64,000 nucleotides of DNA from Prevotella sp. (GCA_023663025.1 JAMPIC010000007.1:1-64000), one strand, 5' to 3'; positions 27,900 through 37,612 are shown, counted from the first letter of the stretch. The notes: generated from the sequence alone by a model not told the origin. Program-made: numbers and translations.

Positions 27900-27936
27900 T
27901 ACCGTACCTCCTTGAATATTTTGACCCGTGTAATGC

Positions 27937-28377
27937 TTAACCCGCATATCCGCGCAGTATTTCAAGCATTTTTTCAAGATTTTCATCCTGATTGGGAAAG
28001 CCGCCGTTATACACTTTCGGAGAGACCGAAATTTCAAGCTTTATGCTGCGGTTCCCCATGGGAAATTCCGCGTTTATCCGATATTCTCCGAAAAGCTTTT
28101 TCTTGATTTTCAAATTTTTTAAAAGGGAAATGTCAAAAGCTTTCGCGCTGTACTCTTCAAAAATATCCGCGCCGAAAACGGCAAGAAGCAGTCTGCCGCC
28201 GCTTGTACAAGACGCATAGCACACAAACGGTATCGACCGGAGGTCATAATGCATATTTGAGGTTTTCACCACCGCGCAATTGACCGTGCAAACGCTTTTC
28301 TCGCCCTCCGCAAGCATTTCGGAAAATATTTCCTCCGCGTGCTTTTCGGACATTTTCGTCATTTCCGATAAACTCAT
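27937..28377 (-). CDS. Hypothetical protein between smc and ftsY
   Basis: A 146-residue soluble protein with an N-terminal helix (MTKMSEKHAEEIFSEML) followed by beta-rich segments (RLLLAVFGADIFEEYSA, IKLEISVSPKVYN). I do not recognise a family; the single-domain beta layout may be a PH-like fold. It lies 21 bases from smc and 37 from ftsY on the same strand, so it is co-transcribed with the chromosome segregation and secretion genes. Confidence 0.75.
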   Translation of the reverse strand: MSLSEMTKMSEKHAEEIFSEMLAEGEKSVCTVNCAVVKTSNMHYDLRSIPFVCYASCTSGGRLLLAVFGADIFEEYSAKAFDISLLKNLKIKKKLFGEYRINAEFPMGNRSIKLEISVSPKVYNGGFPNQDENLEKMLEILRGYAG

Positions 28378-28398
28378 AGTATGACCCCTTTCCCAAAA

Positions 28399-31300
28399 CT
28401 ACTGCGCTTCTATTTCCGCAGAGGTCTGATCCAGTTTAAGCACGCGGGAAATTCCCTTTTCCTGCATGGTCACGCCGTACATGATATCGGCTTCGTCCAT
28501 GCTTCCGCGGCGGTGCGTTACAAGAATAAACTGGGTGGTATCGGTAAAATTTCTCAAATACTGGGCATATTTGACAACATTAATGTCGTCAAGCGCAGCC
28601 TCGATCTCGTCCAGAATGCAGAATGGCGCAGGCTTGATTTTGAGTATGGCGAAGTATATCGCTATCGCCACAAACGCCTGCTCGCCGCCCGACAGCAGCG
28701 AAAGGTTCTTTATGACCTTGCCCGGAGGCGCGACGTTGATCTCGATGCCCGATTCGAGCACGTCCTCGGGGTCGGTCAGAGTAAGCTCCGCCCGTCCGCC
28801 GCCGAAAAGCTCCACGAAAATTTCCTTGAAGTTTTCGTTTATTTGGTTGAAGCTCTCGCTGAACTGCCGTCTCATGTTGTCGGTCAGCTCCTCGATAAGC
28901 TGTTCAAGCTCCCGCTTTGAGGTCTCCACGTCGTCAAGCTGTCCGCGCATAAAGTTGTACCGCTCGGAGACCTCCTTGTACTCCTCTATCGCCGCCACGT
29001 TGACGTTTCCCAAGGCGCGTATTTTCTGCTTGATCTCGTTCAGATCCCGCTGCACCGTCAGCAGATCCTCCACCGGAACGGCTGTCTCCCGCGCTTCGGA
29101 AAGATACATTCCGTACTGCTCCTGCATATCGGAAATGATGCCGTCGTAGTTGTTCTGCACCGCCGTGCGGCGTTCCTCCAGCCTTGTCATTTCCCGGGAA
29201 AACTTTTCCCTGTCGTCGGTCAGACCGCGTATCTTCAAACGTCCCTCGTTGGATCTTTGCTCCATTTCTCTTTTCGCAAGCTGCTCCTCGGTGATCTTCG
29301 CGTTTATTTCCGAAGCCGCGTTCGCCGCGTTTTCCAGCGAGAACTTTCTCTCCTCGATAAGCTTTTCCTTTTCCGCGATGATTCTTTTCTGCTCCTCCAG
29401 AGCCACCGCAAGTCTTGCGGAATTGTCCCCCAATGCGGAAAACTGCTCATCAAGCTGCTTTATTTCCGACAGCAGCGCGTCCTTGTCCTTGCTGCGCTCA
29501 AGCTGATACAGCTTCATTTCCGAAAGCTTTTCCGAAAGCTTTTCCCTTTTTTCTCTTATTTCCGAACGTTTTCCCTCGTTGTCCGCCGCGAGCTTTTCCA
29601 GTTCCGAAATTTCCTCCTCGCATTTCCGCAGATTTTCCTCCGCTTCCGCAGTATTTCTGTCGTTTTCCTCTATTTTTTCGGCGTACCGCTTCGCGTTCGC
29701 TTCCGCCGCTTCTATCTGGGACTCGTTCTGCTCCAGCATGGACGTTATGCGCTTTATTTCCGCCTCAAAGCGTATCCTGTCCTCGCCGATCACCCGAAGC
29801 TCGTCCTTTGCGCCTTCGATGTCGAAGCCCAGCTTGTCGGTTTCAGCCTGAAGCTTTTCCATGCTCTGCTTAACTTCGCCGATACGCTGTGAGAGCTTGT
29901 TTTTCTCGGCTTCCAGCTTTTCTATGTCGTTCTTTCTTGTCAGCACTCCGCTGGACTTCGCCGCCGAGCCTCCCGTGAAAGAGCCTCCCGCGTTGATGAC
30001 CTGACCGTCAAGCGTAACTATTTTGAATTTGTAGCCGTACTTTTTCGCAATGACCGTGGCGTCGTCGATGTCCTCCGCAATTGCGATACGTCCCAAAAGG
30101 GAGGTGAAAACGCCCCGCAGATTTTCGTCGAAGCCCACGATGTCAACCGCCAGGGCAACGAACCCCGCGCAGTCCTCCAGACCCCGCTCCGCCAAACGGT
30201 TTCCCTTTACCGATGTAACGGGCAGAAAAGTGGCTCGTCCCGCCTTTGTTTCCTGCAAAAGACGTATGCCCCGCTTGGCAGTCTCCTCATTGTCGACCAC
30301 AATGTTTTGCAGCGCTCCGCCCAAAGCCGTCTCAATGGCAAGGCTGTAGCTGCTTTCAACCTTTACAAGCTGCGCGACCGAGCCGTACACGCCGCGGAGC
30401 TGTCCCGTTTTCGAGGCTTTCAGCACCTGCTTTACCGAGTGAGCAAAGCCCTCCATGCTGTTCTCCAGATCGGTGAGCATGCGTATGCGCTGCTCCTTGT
30501 CGCGTATGGAAAAGCTTACGTCCTCAAACTCTTTTTTCGTCAGGGACAGCTTTTCCGACCGTCCCTGCCAAAGCTTGGAAAGCCCCGAAAGACGGTTGTT
30601 CACCTCGCCGGTTTTTTCCTCCAGCATTCGCACGCCGTCCTCGGTCTCCCGCTTTTCTGCGGAGAGCTGCTCGCCGTTTTCGCGGAGCCGCTCCTCCTGT
30701 TCGCGGCACTCCCTGAGCTGCTCCGCAAGCTCGTTCTTGCCCGTATCTCCCGTCGTCACGGCGATCTTCAGCTCCGACTGCCTTATGTAGAGCTTGCCCA
30801 GTTCGCCGTTCACGTCGGAAAATTTGCTGTCAAAGCTGTCCTGTTCGAGGGAAAGCCTGTTCAGCTCCTCGCTTGCGGACTTGTGCTTCTCCTCGATGGC
30901 GGCGATGTCCTCATCCGCTTTCGCGGCTAAGGCAAGCTTTTCCTCGATAACGCGGCGGTTTTCCTCGCCGGAATTTTCGGCGGTCTCCTGCTGCTTTTCG
31001 ATGTCGGCGATGGTCTCGCGGCAGTGAGAAATATCGTTCTCGAAAACGGCGATGTCCGAATGGAGCTGCGTGTTGGACTTTTCCGCTTCCAGTATCTTCT
31101 CCCGCATTTCCTCGATTTTCAGGGACGAAGCCTCCATTTTCGCCTGCAAGTCCTCCGCTTCGGCTTCAAGGCGGGAAATGTCCGCTTCAACCGCGTCGTA
31201 CTCGCCTTTGTTTATAAGTATCTTGTCGGAAATTTCTTCCAAACGTGCTTTCAAATCGTCAAGCTGTCTGACCCAGACGGTTATTTCCAGGGACTTTTTC

Positions 31301-31962
31301 CTGTCCGACAGCTCGAGGAATTTCGCCGCTTTTTCCGACTGAACGCGCAGAGGTTCAACCCGGCTTTCAAGCTCTCCCATTATGTCGTTCAGGCGCAGAA
31401 TGTTTTCCTGAGCCGCCGCGAGACGTCTTTCCGCCTCGGCTTTCTTGTAGCGGAATTTGGAAATTCCCGCCGCTTCCTCGAAAATTTCCCTGCGTTCGCC
31501 CGATTTTGCGGACACTATTTCCGCGACCCTGCCCTGTCCGATTATGGAGTAGCCGTCCCGACCGAGACCCGTGTCCATAAAAAGCTCGTAAATGTCTTTA
31601 AGCCGCACCTGCGAGCCGTTTATCATGTACTCGCTCTCGCCGCTGCGGTAAAGCTTTCTCGTCACCGACACCCTGTCGGCGGGAACTTGCAGCAGCCCCC
31701 GGTTGTTCACGATATTGAGAGTGACCTGCGCAAATCCCATAGGCTTGCGCTGCGTAGTGCCCGCAAAAATAACGTCCTCCATTTTGCCGCCGCGCAGGGT
31801 TTTCGAGGACTGTTCGCCAAGCACCCAGCGAACCGCGTCGCCTATGTTGGACTTGCCGCTGCCGTTCGGTCCCACCACGGCGGTAAGACCCTTGTGAAAG
31901 TCCAGCTTTATTTTGTCGGGGAACGATTTGAACCCCTGCATTTCAAGTGATTCCAGATACAT
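28399..31962 (-). CDS. smc: Chromosome segregation protein SMC
   Basis: A 1187-residue SMC, the usual bacterial length. Walker A is GPNGSGKSNIGDAVRWVLGE near residue 32; long coiled coils flank a hinge (about 510-670, with GVYGSVAQLVKVE and GGSFTGGSAAKSSG). The C-terminal head has LLSGGEQAFVAIAIYFAILK (signature, with Q where R/K is common) and FCILDEIEAALDD (Walker B). It compacts and segregates the chromosome with ScpA and ScpB, which are not in the window. It follows the radical SAM gene by four bases. Confidence 0.97.
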   Translation of the reverse strand: MYLESLEMQGFKSFPDKIKLDFHKGLTAVVGPNGSGKSNIGDAVRWVLGEQSSKTLRGGKMEDVIFAGTTQRKPMGFAQVTLNIVNNRGLLQVPADRVSVTRKLYRSGESEYMINGSQVRLKDIYELFMDTGLGRDGYSIIGQGRVAEIVSAKSGERREIFEEAAGISKFRYKKAEAERRLAAAQENILRLNDIMGELESRVEPLRVQSEKAAKFLELSDRKKSLEITVWVRQLDDLKARLEEISDKILINKGEYDAVEADISRLEAEAEDLQAKMEASSLKIEEMREKILEAEKSNTQLHSDIAVFENDISHCRETIADIEKQQETAENSGEENRRVIEEKLALAAKADEDIAAIEEKHKSASEELNRLSLEQDSFDSKFSDVNGELGKLYIRQSELKIAVTTGDTGKNELAEQLRECREQEERLRENGEQLSAEKRETEDGVRMLEEKTGEVNNRLSGLSKLWQGRSEKLSLTKKEFEDVSFSIRDKEQRIRMLTDLENSMEGFAHSVKQVLKASKTGQLRGVYGSVAQLVKVESSYSLAIETALGGALQNIVVDNEETAKRGIRLLQETKAGRATFLPVTSVKGNRLAERGLEDCAGFVALAVDIVGFDENLRGVFTSLLGRIAIAEDIDDATVIAKKYGYKFKIVTLDGQVINAGGSFTGGSAAKSSGVLTRKNDIEKLEAEKNKLSQRIGEVKQSMEKLQAETDKLGFDIEGAKDELRVIGEDRIRFEAEIKRITSMLEQNESQIEAAEANAKRYAEKIEENDRNTAEAEENLRKCEEEISELEKLAADNEGKRSEIREKREKLSEKLSEMKLYQLERSKDKDALLSEIKQLDEQFSALGDNSARLAVALEEQKRIIAEKEKLIEERKFSLENAANAASEINAKITEEQLAKREMEQRSNEGRLKIRGLTDDREKFSREMTRLEERRTAVQNNYDGIISDMQEQYGMYLSEARETAVPVEDLLTVQRDLNEIKQKIRALGNVNVAAIEEYKEVSERYNFMRGQLDDVETSKRELEQLIEELTDNMRRQFSESFNQINENFKEIFVELFGGGRAELTLTDPEDVLESGIEINVAPPGKVIKNLSLLSGGEQAFVAIAIYFAILKIKPAPFCILDEIEAALDDINVVKYAQYLRNFTDTTQFILVTHRRGSMDEADIMYGVTMQEKGISRVLKLDQTSAEIEAQ

Positions 31963-31966
31963 TTTT

Positions 31967-32962
31967 TCAAATCCTTTTTACAATTATCTCGCGGTTTTGC
32001 AGATTTTCGTCCGCTGAAATTTTTAGGGAAATTCCCTTTTCGGAAAAATATTTTATGTTGCATTTTTTCTGTCCCGCCGCCTTGCTTACGGCGTTTGGCG
32101 CGGTATATATTGTATAATTGCCGCCGCTTTCGGTATGCTTTTCGATTTCTCTGCGGAACAGTATGCCCTCGCAAATCTCGCGGAAAGCGGGGTGGTAAAA
32201 TCCCCCAAGCATATCCCCCTCCACCGTTTCGGAAGCGTGAAGCCCCAGCTTTATTACGCGGATATTTTTCCTCTCAAACATTTCCAGCATATCCGCGCAG
32301 ATTTCCGCCGCCGTTTCAAAGGGGTAGGGCTTGTACTCGCCGCTCTCGAAAAGCTCCCCCAAAAGGGTTTTTTTAAGTATCACCGTGGGGTAAATCCTCA
32401 CGGTATCGGGGTGAATTTCCGCGATTTTTTCCGCCGTTTCCAAATCTTTTTCGGGGGTGGAACGGTACAGCCCCGTCATCATCTGCAAACCCAGTTCAAA
32501 GCCGTATTCCCGAATAAGTTCGGAAGCCTTGTACACGTCCTCTGCCGTATGCCCGCGCCCGTTCGCCGCAAGAACGGCGTTATCCATTGACTGCGCACCC
32601 AGTTCAACCGCCGTCACGCCATAGCTTTTGAGGATTTTCAGCACGTCACGGTCGACGCTGTCGGGGCGGGTGGAACAGCGTATGCCCCGTACTTTGCCGC
32701 TTTGCACATAGGGGTACGCCGCTTCAAGCAGGGAAATCATATAGCTTCTGTCAACGGCGGTGAAACTTCCCCCGAAAAAGGCTATTTCGCTGTCTCCCTC
32801 GGGAAGATTTTCGCAAGCATTTGCAAGAATTTCCCCGATCTCTTCGGGGGACGGCGCGGAAACCGTACTGCTTATCGCCCTTTGGTTGCAGAACGAACAA
32901 GCGTGAGGACACCCCATATGGGGTATGAAAACCGAAATGTTGCTGTGCCTTTTCGCGCTCAT
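31967..32962 (-). CDS. Radical SAM protein, Elp3-like
   Basis: A 331-residue protein. The iron-sulfur motif is C-x3-C-x2-C in MGCPHACSFCNQRAIS near residue 18; FFGGSFTAVD, TRPDSVDRDVLKILKSYGVTAVELGAQSMD and RVIKLGLHASE follow, as in Elp3-type radical SAM proteins. No acetyltransferase domain is present. This gene sits between rnc and smc in many Clostridia; its substrate is not known to me. Its start overlaps the rnc stop by four bases (ATGA). Confidence 0.88.
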   Translation of the reverse strand: MSAKRHSNISVFIPHMGCPHACSFCNQRAISSTVSAPSPEEIGEILANACENLPEGDSEIAFFGGSFTAVDRSYMISLLEAAYPYVQSGKVRGIRCSTRPDSVDRDVLKILKSYGVTAVELGAQSMDNAVLAANGRGHTAEDVYKASELIREYGFELGLQMMTGLYRSTPEKDLETAEKIAEIHPDTVRIYPTVILKKTLLGELFESGEYKPYPFETAAEICADMLEMFERKNIRVIKLGLHASETVEGDMLGGFYHPAFREICEGILFRREIEKHTESGGNYTIYTAPNAVSKAAGQKKCNIKYFSEKGISLKISADENLQNREIIVKRI

Positions 32963-33645
32963 TCTTTGTAACCCATTAACCGCAGAGCCTCGCGGGCGGC
33001 GGCTTGCTCGGCCTGCTTTTTGCTGCGCCCCTCACCCGTACCGATAATGTTGCTGTTCAGCTTCACCTGCACCACAAAAATCCTGTCGTGGTCGGGACCC
33101 TTTTGGTCGGCGAGGACGTACTCAACCCGCTCCTCGGGATTGCGCTGAATGATTTCCTGCAAAGCCGTTTTGTAGTCGTGGAGAGCCTTTGAGCTGTTGG
33201 CGTTCAAGTCCTTGGGAATAAATGACAGAACGTATTTTTCCGCCGCCTCCATTCCGCCGTCAAGGTATATGGCGGCGATAACCGCCTCAAACGCGTCCGA
33301 AACTATTGAGGGACGGGTTCGTCCGCCGCTGTTCTCCTCGCCCTTGCCGAGAATGATGTGCTTGCCCAAATCAATTTTTTTGGAAAATTCAAACAACGCC
33401 TTTTCACACACAAGCGACGCGCGGATCTTGGTAAGCTCCCCCTCGGGCAGGTGCTTGAAGTGGGTGAAAAGGTGCTTCGACACCACTATGGAGAGCACGC
33501 TGTCCCCCAAAAATTCAAGCCGTTCGTTTGAGTGCCTGCCGTTTTTTATCTCGTTCGCGTAGGACGAGTGTGACAGGGCTTCGTGCAATAATTCTTTGTT
33601 TTTAAAGGTGTAACCGATTTTTTTCTCAAATTCCGTAAAATCCAT
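32959..33645 (-). CDS. rnc: Ribonuclease III
   Basis: A 228-residue RNase III. The signature is NERLEFLGDSVLSIVVSKHLF near residues 41-60; a second acidic cluster is VSDAFEAVIAAIYLDGG. The C-terminal double-stranded RNA-binding domain starts near DYKTALQEIIQ and ends EQAAAREALRLMGY. It matures rRNA and cuts structured mRNA. It precedes the radical SAM gene and smc in one operon. Confidence 0.96.
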   Translation of the reverse strand: MDFTEFEKKIGYTFKNKELLHEALSHSSYANEIKNGRHSNERLEFLGDSVLSIVVSKHLFTHFKHLPEGELTKIRASLVCEKALFEFSKKIDLGKHIILGKGEENSGGRTRPSIVSDAFEAVIAAIYLDGGMEAAEKYVLSFIPKDLNANSSKALHDYKTALQEIIQRNPEERVEYVLADQKGPDHDRIFVVQVKLNSNIIGTGEGRSKKQAEQAAAREALRLMGYKE

Positions 33646-33671
33646 TTTTATTCTCCCAAAAAATTTTGTAT

Positions 33672-33697
33672 CGCGGGACGGGAAACCCGTCCCCTAC
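33672..33697. repeat. Palindromic intergenic repeat, copy between plsX and rnc
   Basis: GGGACGGG (33675-33682), AAA loop, CCCGTCCC (33686-33693), then CTAC. All 26 bases are identical to 51776-51801. It fills most of the 64-base plsX-rnc gap, where many Firmicutes have acpP. Confidence 0.75.
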
Positions 33698-33709
33698 AAA
33701 CAATTTTTA

Positions 33710-34726
33710 TTATTTTGCCTCGGCTTTGTTCTTGCTTTCAAGGGACGTTAAAGAAGCCGTTATCTCCTCGATAACCTTGCCCTCAACGCAGTTTTTCGCC
33801 TGACGAATTGCGTTGTAAAAAGCCGTGCCGTTGGACGAGCCATGCGCCTTGATAACGGGCTTTGAAATACCCAAAAGCACCGCGCCGCCCACCTCGGTGT
33901 AGTCCATTTTTTTCTTGAAAGCCTTGATTTTTTTCATAATCATAAGGGCGGCGATTTTCCCGCCGAAGCTTCCCATAAGCATATCTTTCAAGGTGCGGCT
34001 GAAATACGAGCCCATACCCTCGTAAAGCTTCAGCAGGACGTTCCCCGTAAAACCGTCGGAGACCACCACGTCACACGCCCCGAAAGGAATTTCCCTCGCC
34101 TCAAGGTTGCCGTAAAAGCTCACGGGAGCGGTCTTAAACTGTTTGTACGCCTCAAGCTCCAGCTCCCTGCCCTTGGTGTCCTCCGCGCCAACGTTCACAA
34201 GTCCCACTTTCGGGGAGGAAACGCCCATAACCTTGCTCATATAGCAGCTGCCCATAATGCCGAACTGGACGAGCATTTCCGGGCGGCAGTCCACGTTCGC
34301 GCCGCCGTCCACCAAAATCATATAGCCCTTTGCGGTGGGCATAATCGGCGCAAGAGCCGCACGTTTCACGCCCTTGATACGTTTCGCGATAAAAGTCGCG
34401 CCAACCACAAGCGCACCCGTGCTGCCCGCCGAGACAAACGCGTCGCCCTTACCCTCGGCGAGAGCTTTCAGACCCACCGCCATTGAGCAGTCGGATTTTT
34501 CCTTGATAACGGCGGTAGGCTCTTCGTGAATGTCAATAACCGACTCGGTATGTATTATTGATATTTTATCGAGAGATATTCCGTTTTTTTCGGCGGTTTC
34601 GCGGATAATTTTTTCGTTTCCCGAGAGAATTACCTCCACACCCAGTTTTTGCACAGCCTCCGCCGCGCCTTTTATGACTTCGAGAGGGGCGTTGTCCCCG
34701 CCGAACGCGTCTACGATTATTTTCAT
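33710..34726 (-). CDS. plsX: Phosphate acyltransferase PlsX
   Basis: A 338-residue PlsX. It begins MKIIVDAFGGDNAPLEVIKGA and has LVDGGANVDCRPEML, VVSDGFTGNVLLKLYEG and GGAVLLGISKPVIKAHGSS. It converts acyl-ACP to acyl-phosphate for the PlsY step of phospholipid synthesis. GAAAGGAAG precedes ATG 34726. The gene normally travels with fab genes and acpP, none of which is here; rnc follows directly. Confidence 0.95.
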   Translation of the reverse strand: MKIIVDAFGGDNAPLEVIKGAAEAVQKLGVEVILSGNEKIIRETAEKNGISLDKISIIHTESVIDIHEEPTAVIKEKSDCSMAVGLKALAEGKGDAFVSAGSTGALVVGATFIAKRIKGVKRAALAPIMPTAKGYMILVDGGANVDCRPEMLVQFGIMGSCYMSKVMGVSSPKVGLVNVGAEDTKGRELELEAYKQFKTAPVSFYGNLEAREIPFGACDVVVSDGFTGNVLLKLYEGMGSYFSRTLKDMLMGSFGGKIAALMIMKKIKAFKKKMDYTEVGGAVLLGISKPVIKAHGSSNGTAFYNAIRQAKNCVEGKVIEEITASLTSLESKNKAEAK

Positions 34727-34739
34727 TTTAATCTTCCTT

Positions 34740-35246
34740 TCATTTGGTTTTTAGACTGATTTGCGAAATTACAGGCGGTTCATTTGAAATTACGTCTATA
34801 ATATGATTTTCCGTATAAATTCCGTAATGCTTTCTGTTCTTTTTATCTTCTTCACTGTCAAAATCAAAAATTACATCTTTATAGTAATTCAGCAATTCTG
34901 ATTTTTCAAAAATAATCAAATACTTTCCTTTGCATATTTCGCTGCTGTCATATGCGGTGTAGCTTTCGTTACGGCATTGATATATAATATATCTTTCAAA
35001 TATTATTTCATAAGCGTTGTCCGTATCTTCATAAACAGGATACGACTTCATTATCAGGTCGTTTAATTTTTTATTGCCGGTAAGCAGTTCTTCCGCTCCC
35101 TCGCCTTGTTTGCCGTTTTTAGGCAGCGTGATTACTATTTTTAAGCAATTATCGCCGTTATCCTCCATTGAAAGCAAAAACGGAGCGCATTTACTGTTTT
35201 GATTTATTTCCCTGTTTTCGGTTCCGAATTCCAGCATAAAATTCAC
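34740..35246 (-). CDS. Hypothetical protein, A+T-richer than neighbours
   Basis: A 168-residue soluble, acidic protein with no recognised domain; tyrosine, asparagine and isoleucine are frequent (YEIIFERYIIYQC, NYYKDVIFDFDSEED). The start is GTG 35246 behind GGAAGG, or ATG 35237. It overlaps the 3' end of tag by 56 bases. Base composition is more A+T-rich than plsX or tag, suggesting recent gain. Confidence 0.6.
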   Translation of the reverse strand: MNFMLEFGTENREINQNSKCAPFLLSMEDNGDNCLKIVITLPKNGKQGEGAEELLTGNKKLNDLIMKSYPVYEDTDNAYEIIFERYIIYQCRNESYTAYDSSEICKGKYLIIFEKSELLNYYKDVIFDFDSEEDKKNRKHYGIYTENHIIDVISNEPPVISQISLKTK

Positions 35247-35772
35247 ATTCCCTTCCGTGACCGTTTATAACTCCTATCGCCTGCAAATATGAATATATTA
35301 TTGTCGAGCCGACAAATTTCATACCCCGCTTTTTCAAATCCTTTGAAATTTGGTCGGACAGCGGCGAGGTCGTCCTCAGCGAATATTCCTCCGCCACCGT
35401 TTCGCCGCCCGTAAATCCCCATATGTATTTGTCAAACGAGCCGAATTCCCGCTGTATTTCCTTGAACGCAGCGCTGTTGGCGATACTCGCGTTTATTTTC
35501 AGCTTGTTTCTGACAATAGCCGCATTTGAAAGCAGTTCTTCCCGCTTTTTTTCGCCGTACCGCGCCACCTTGTCAACGTCGAAATTGTCGAACGCCTCTC
35601 TGAAAGCCTGCCGCTTGTTCAGTATGCACTCCCAGGAAAGTCCCGCCTGAAAGCACTCCAAAATCAGCAGTTCGTACAGCATACGCTCGTCGTGGCAGGG
35701 CGCACCCCACTCGTTGTCGTGGTAATCTATGTACAGGGGATTTTTCATATTTACCCAGCTGCATCTGTTCAT
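35191..35772 (-). CDS. tag: DNA-3-methyladenine glycosylase I
   Basis: A 193-residue Tag. The start MNRCSWVNMKNPLYIDYHDNEWG and DERMLYELLILECFQAGLSWECILNKR are family signatures; Cys4 and later residues of the zinc site (with the His of the C-terminal NGHGRECEF region) are plausible ligands. It excises 3-methyladenine from DNA. The last 20 residues overlap the next gene and look unusual for the family, so the 3' end may have been remodelled by its insertion. GGAGGAA precedes the ATG. Confidence 0.92.
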   Translation of the reverse strand: MNRCSWVNMKNPLYIDYHDNEWGAPCHDERMLYELLILECFQAGLSWECILNKRQAFREAFDNFDVDKVARYGEKKREELLSNAAIVRNKLKINASIANSAAFKEIQREFGSFDKYIWGFTGGETVAEEYSLRTTSPLSDQISKDLKKRGMKFVGSTIIYSYLQAIGVINGHGRECEFYAGIRNRKQGNKSKQ

Positions 35773-35789
35773 TTTGTTCCTCCGAATTT

Positions 35790-36239
35790 TTACTTCTGTA
35801 TCTGAATATTTTTATTCCCGGTTTTTCTGATATATAAAATTGTACTGATTAATACAGCCAATATAAAAATATGTAAAACAGTATGATAAACGTCGGGTAT
35901 ATATCTGCCGTCTGTTTTCAGCCATTGCAGAGTTCCCGAAAAGTATTTTAATTTGCCCTCCAATGTTCCCATAAATCCGCCGTTAAAAATTGTGTACCAT
36001 TCGTGGCAAAAAAACTGAATCATAAACCACATTGCAGACCAAACCGCAACAGCCCATTTGCCTATTTTTTCTTTCGCAATAAACAGCAGTACAGCTGTAA
36101 AGTAAATCAGAAAAAATATTCCGTCGTCTTTATACGACCTCGTAACAAGGCATACGTCCCCAAAATAAAAGCCTGTCATATCAAGAAAAAACCATATTAA
36201 AAGCACAACCTGCGCTGTAATACAATATATTTTTTTCAT
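35790..36239 (-). CDS. Hypothetical four-span membrane protein
   Basis: A 149-residue protein with about four hydrophobic segments (near 5-22, 43-56, 62-80 and 121-137) and short loops. No family recognised. Like 34740-35246 it is A+T-richer than its neighbours and it lies between tag and trmFO, so it belongs to a small accessory patch. Function unknown. Confidence 0.65.
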   Translation of the reverse strand: MKKIYCITAQVVLLIWFFLDMTGFYFGDVCLVTRSYKDDGIFFLIYFTAVLLFIAKEKIGKWAVAVWSAMWFMIQFFCHEWYTIFNGGFMGTLEGKLKYFSGTLQWLKTDGRYIPDVYHTVLHIFILAVLISTILYIRKTGNKNIQIQK

Positions 36240-36267
36240 TTATATTTATACTCCTTTCAACTGTCAA

Positions 36268-37581
36268 CTATTCACTATACACTTTCAACTGTTCAACCGC
36301 CCTCTCCGCCATTTTTTGGTAACGTTCCTGCTTGTCCCTTATGCGGACGTCAAGCTCGGGAAGTATCCCCATATTCGCTCCCATAGGCTGGAAATTCGTT
36401 ACCGTTTCATCGGAAATATACCGCGCCAGTGCGCCCACCATTGTTTCCCTCGGCAGGACTAAGGTTTCAAGTCCCCTAAGCCGTCTCGCCATATTCAGAC
36501 CCGCCATAATTCCGCTTGCGGCGGACTCCATATAGCCCTCCACCCCGGTTATCTGCCCCGCGAAAAACAGGCTCGGGCGGGTACGCAGGGAGAAATCCCC
36601 ATTCAGCACTTTCGGCGAATTTATGAACGAATTTCGGTGCATAACGCCGTACCTCACAAACTCGGCGTTTGCAAGCCCGGGTATCATCGAAAAAACCCGT
36701 TTCTGCTCGCCGAATTTAAGGTTTGTCTGAAAACCCACAATGTTGTAAAGCGTCCCGCCGCTGTTCTCCTTGCGGAGCTGCACCACCGCGTAGGGACGTT
36801 TCCCCGTGGCGGGGTCGGTAAGTCCCACGGGTTTCATCGCCCCGTAGCGCATTGTTTCCTCGCCCCGCTTTGCCAGGACTTCTATAGGCATACAACCCTC
36901 ATAAACGGTGAAACCGTCCTTGCCCTGCCCGTCAAAATCGTGCACCGGCGCGGACTGGGCGGCTTTTAGTTCCTGCCAAAAATCGGTATACTCCTCTTTC
37001 GTAAAGGGGCAGTTTATGTAGTCGTCCTCCCCCCTGCCGTACCGCGCCGCAAAGAAAATTTTCTCCTTGTCGAGGGACTGATAGGTAACTATGGGCGCGG
37101 CGGCGTCGTGAAAGCTGAGATACCCCCCGCAAAGCCTTTCAATATTTTCCGCAAGTCCGCCGCCCGTCAGCGGTCCAGTGGCGATTATGACGTTCCCCTC
37201 GGGGATTTGGGAGACTTCCCCCCGTTTCACGGTTATACGGGGGTTTGCGGTGATTTTTTCGGTAACAAGGTCGGAAAACCTCTCCCTGTCAACGGCAAGC
37301 GCGCCCCCTGCGGGGACTGCGGTTTCCTCGGCGCAGGGGACGGTCAGCGAACCCAGCCGCCGCATTTCCTCTTTGAGAAGTCCCGCCGCCGAGTTCAGCC
37401 GCGCCGCTTTCAGCGAATTGGAGCAGACAAGCTCCGCAAAGCCGCTGTATTTGTGGGCGGGGGTAAATTTTTGGGGTTTCATTTCCCAAAGCTCCGCGTC
37501 AAGACCCGCTTTGGCAATCTGCCAAGCCGCCTCGCACCCCGCAAGCCCCGCGCCTATTACGGTAATTTTTTTATCGTTCAA
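36268..37581 (-). CDS. trmFO: Methylenetetrahydrofolate-tRNA (uracil-5-)-methyltransferase TrmFO
   Basis: A 437-residue FAD protein. The FAD site is VIGAGLAGCEAAWQIAKAG near residues 8-26; KYSGFAELVCSNSLK contains the conserved Cys; GPLTGGGLAENI, CMPIEVLAKRG, QLRKENSGGTLYNIVGFQT and FAGQITGVEGY follow. It makes 5-methyluridine at position 54 of tRNA using methylenetetrahydrofolate. The start codon is TTG 37581, behind GGGAGA. It often pairs with topA and dprA in Firmicutes; here they are separated by two small genes. Confidence 0.95.
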   Translation of the reverse strand: MNDKKITVIGAGLAGCEAAWQIAKAGLDAELWEMKPQKFTPAHKYSGFAELVCSNSLKAARLNSAAGLLKEEMRRLGSLTVPCAEETAVPAGGALAVDRERFSDLVTEKITANPRITVKRGEVSQIPEGNVIIATGPLTGGGLAENIERLCGGYLSFHDAAAPIVTYQSLDKEKIFFAARYGRGEDDYINCPFTKEEYTDFWQELKAAQSAPVHDFDGQGKDGFTVYEGCMPIEVLAKRGEETMRYGAMKPVGLTDPATGKRPYAVVQLRKENSGGTLYNIVGFQTNLKFGEQKRVFSMIPGLANAEFVRYGVMHRNSFINSPKVLNGDFSLRTRPSLFFAGQITGVEGYMESAASGIMAGLNMARRLRGLETLVLPRETMVGALARYISDETVTNFQPMGANMGILPELDVRIRDKQERYQKMAERAVEQLKVYSE

Positions 37582-37612
37582 ATTAATTCTCCCTGTTTAA
37601 CAGATTTTTATG

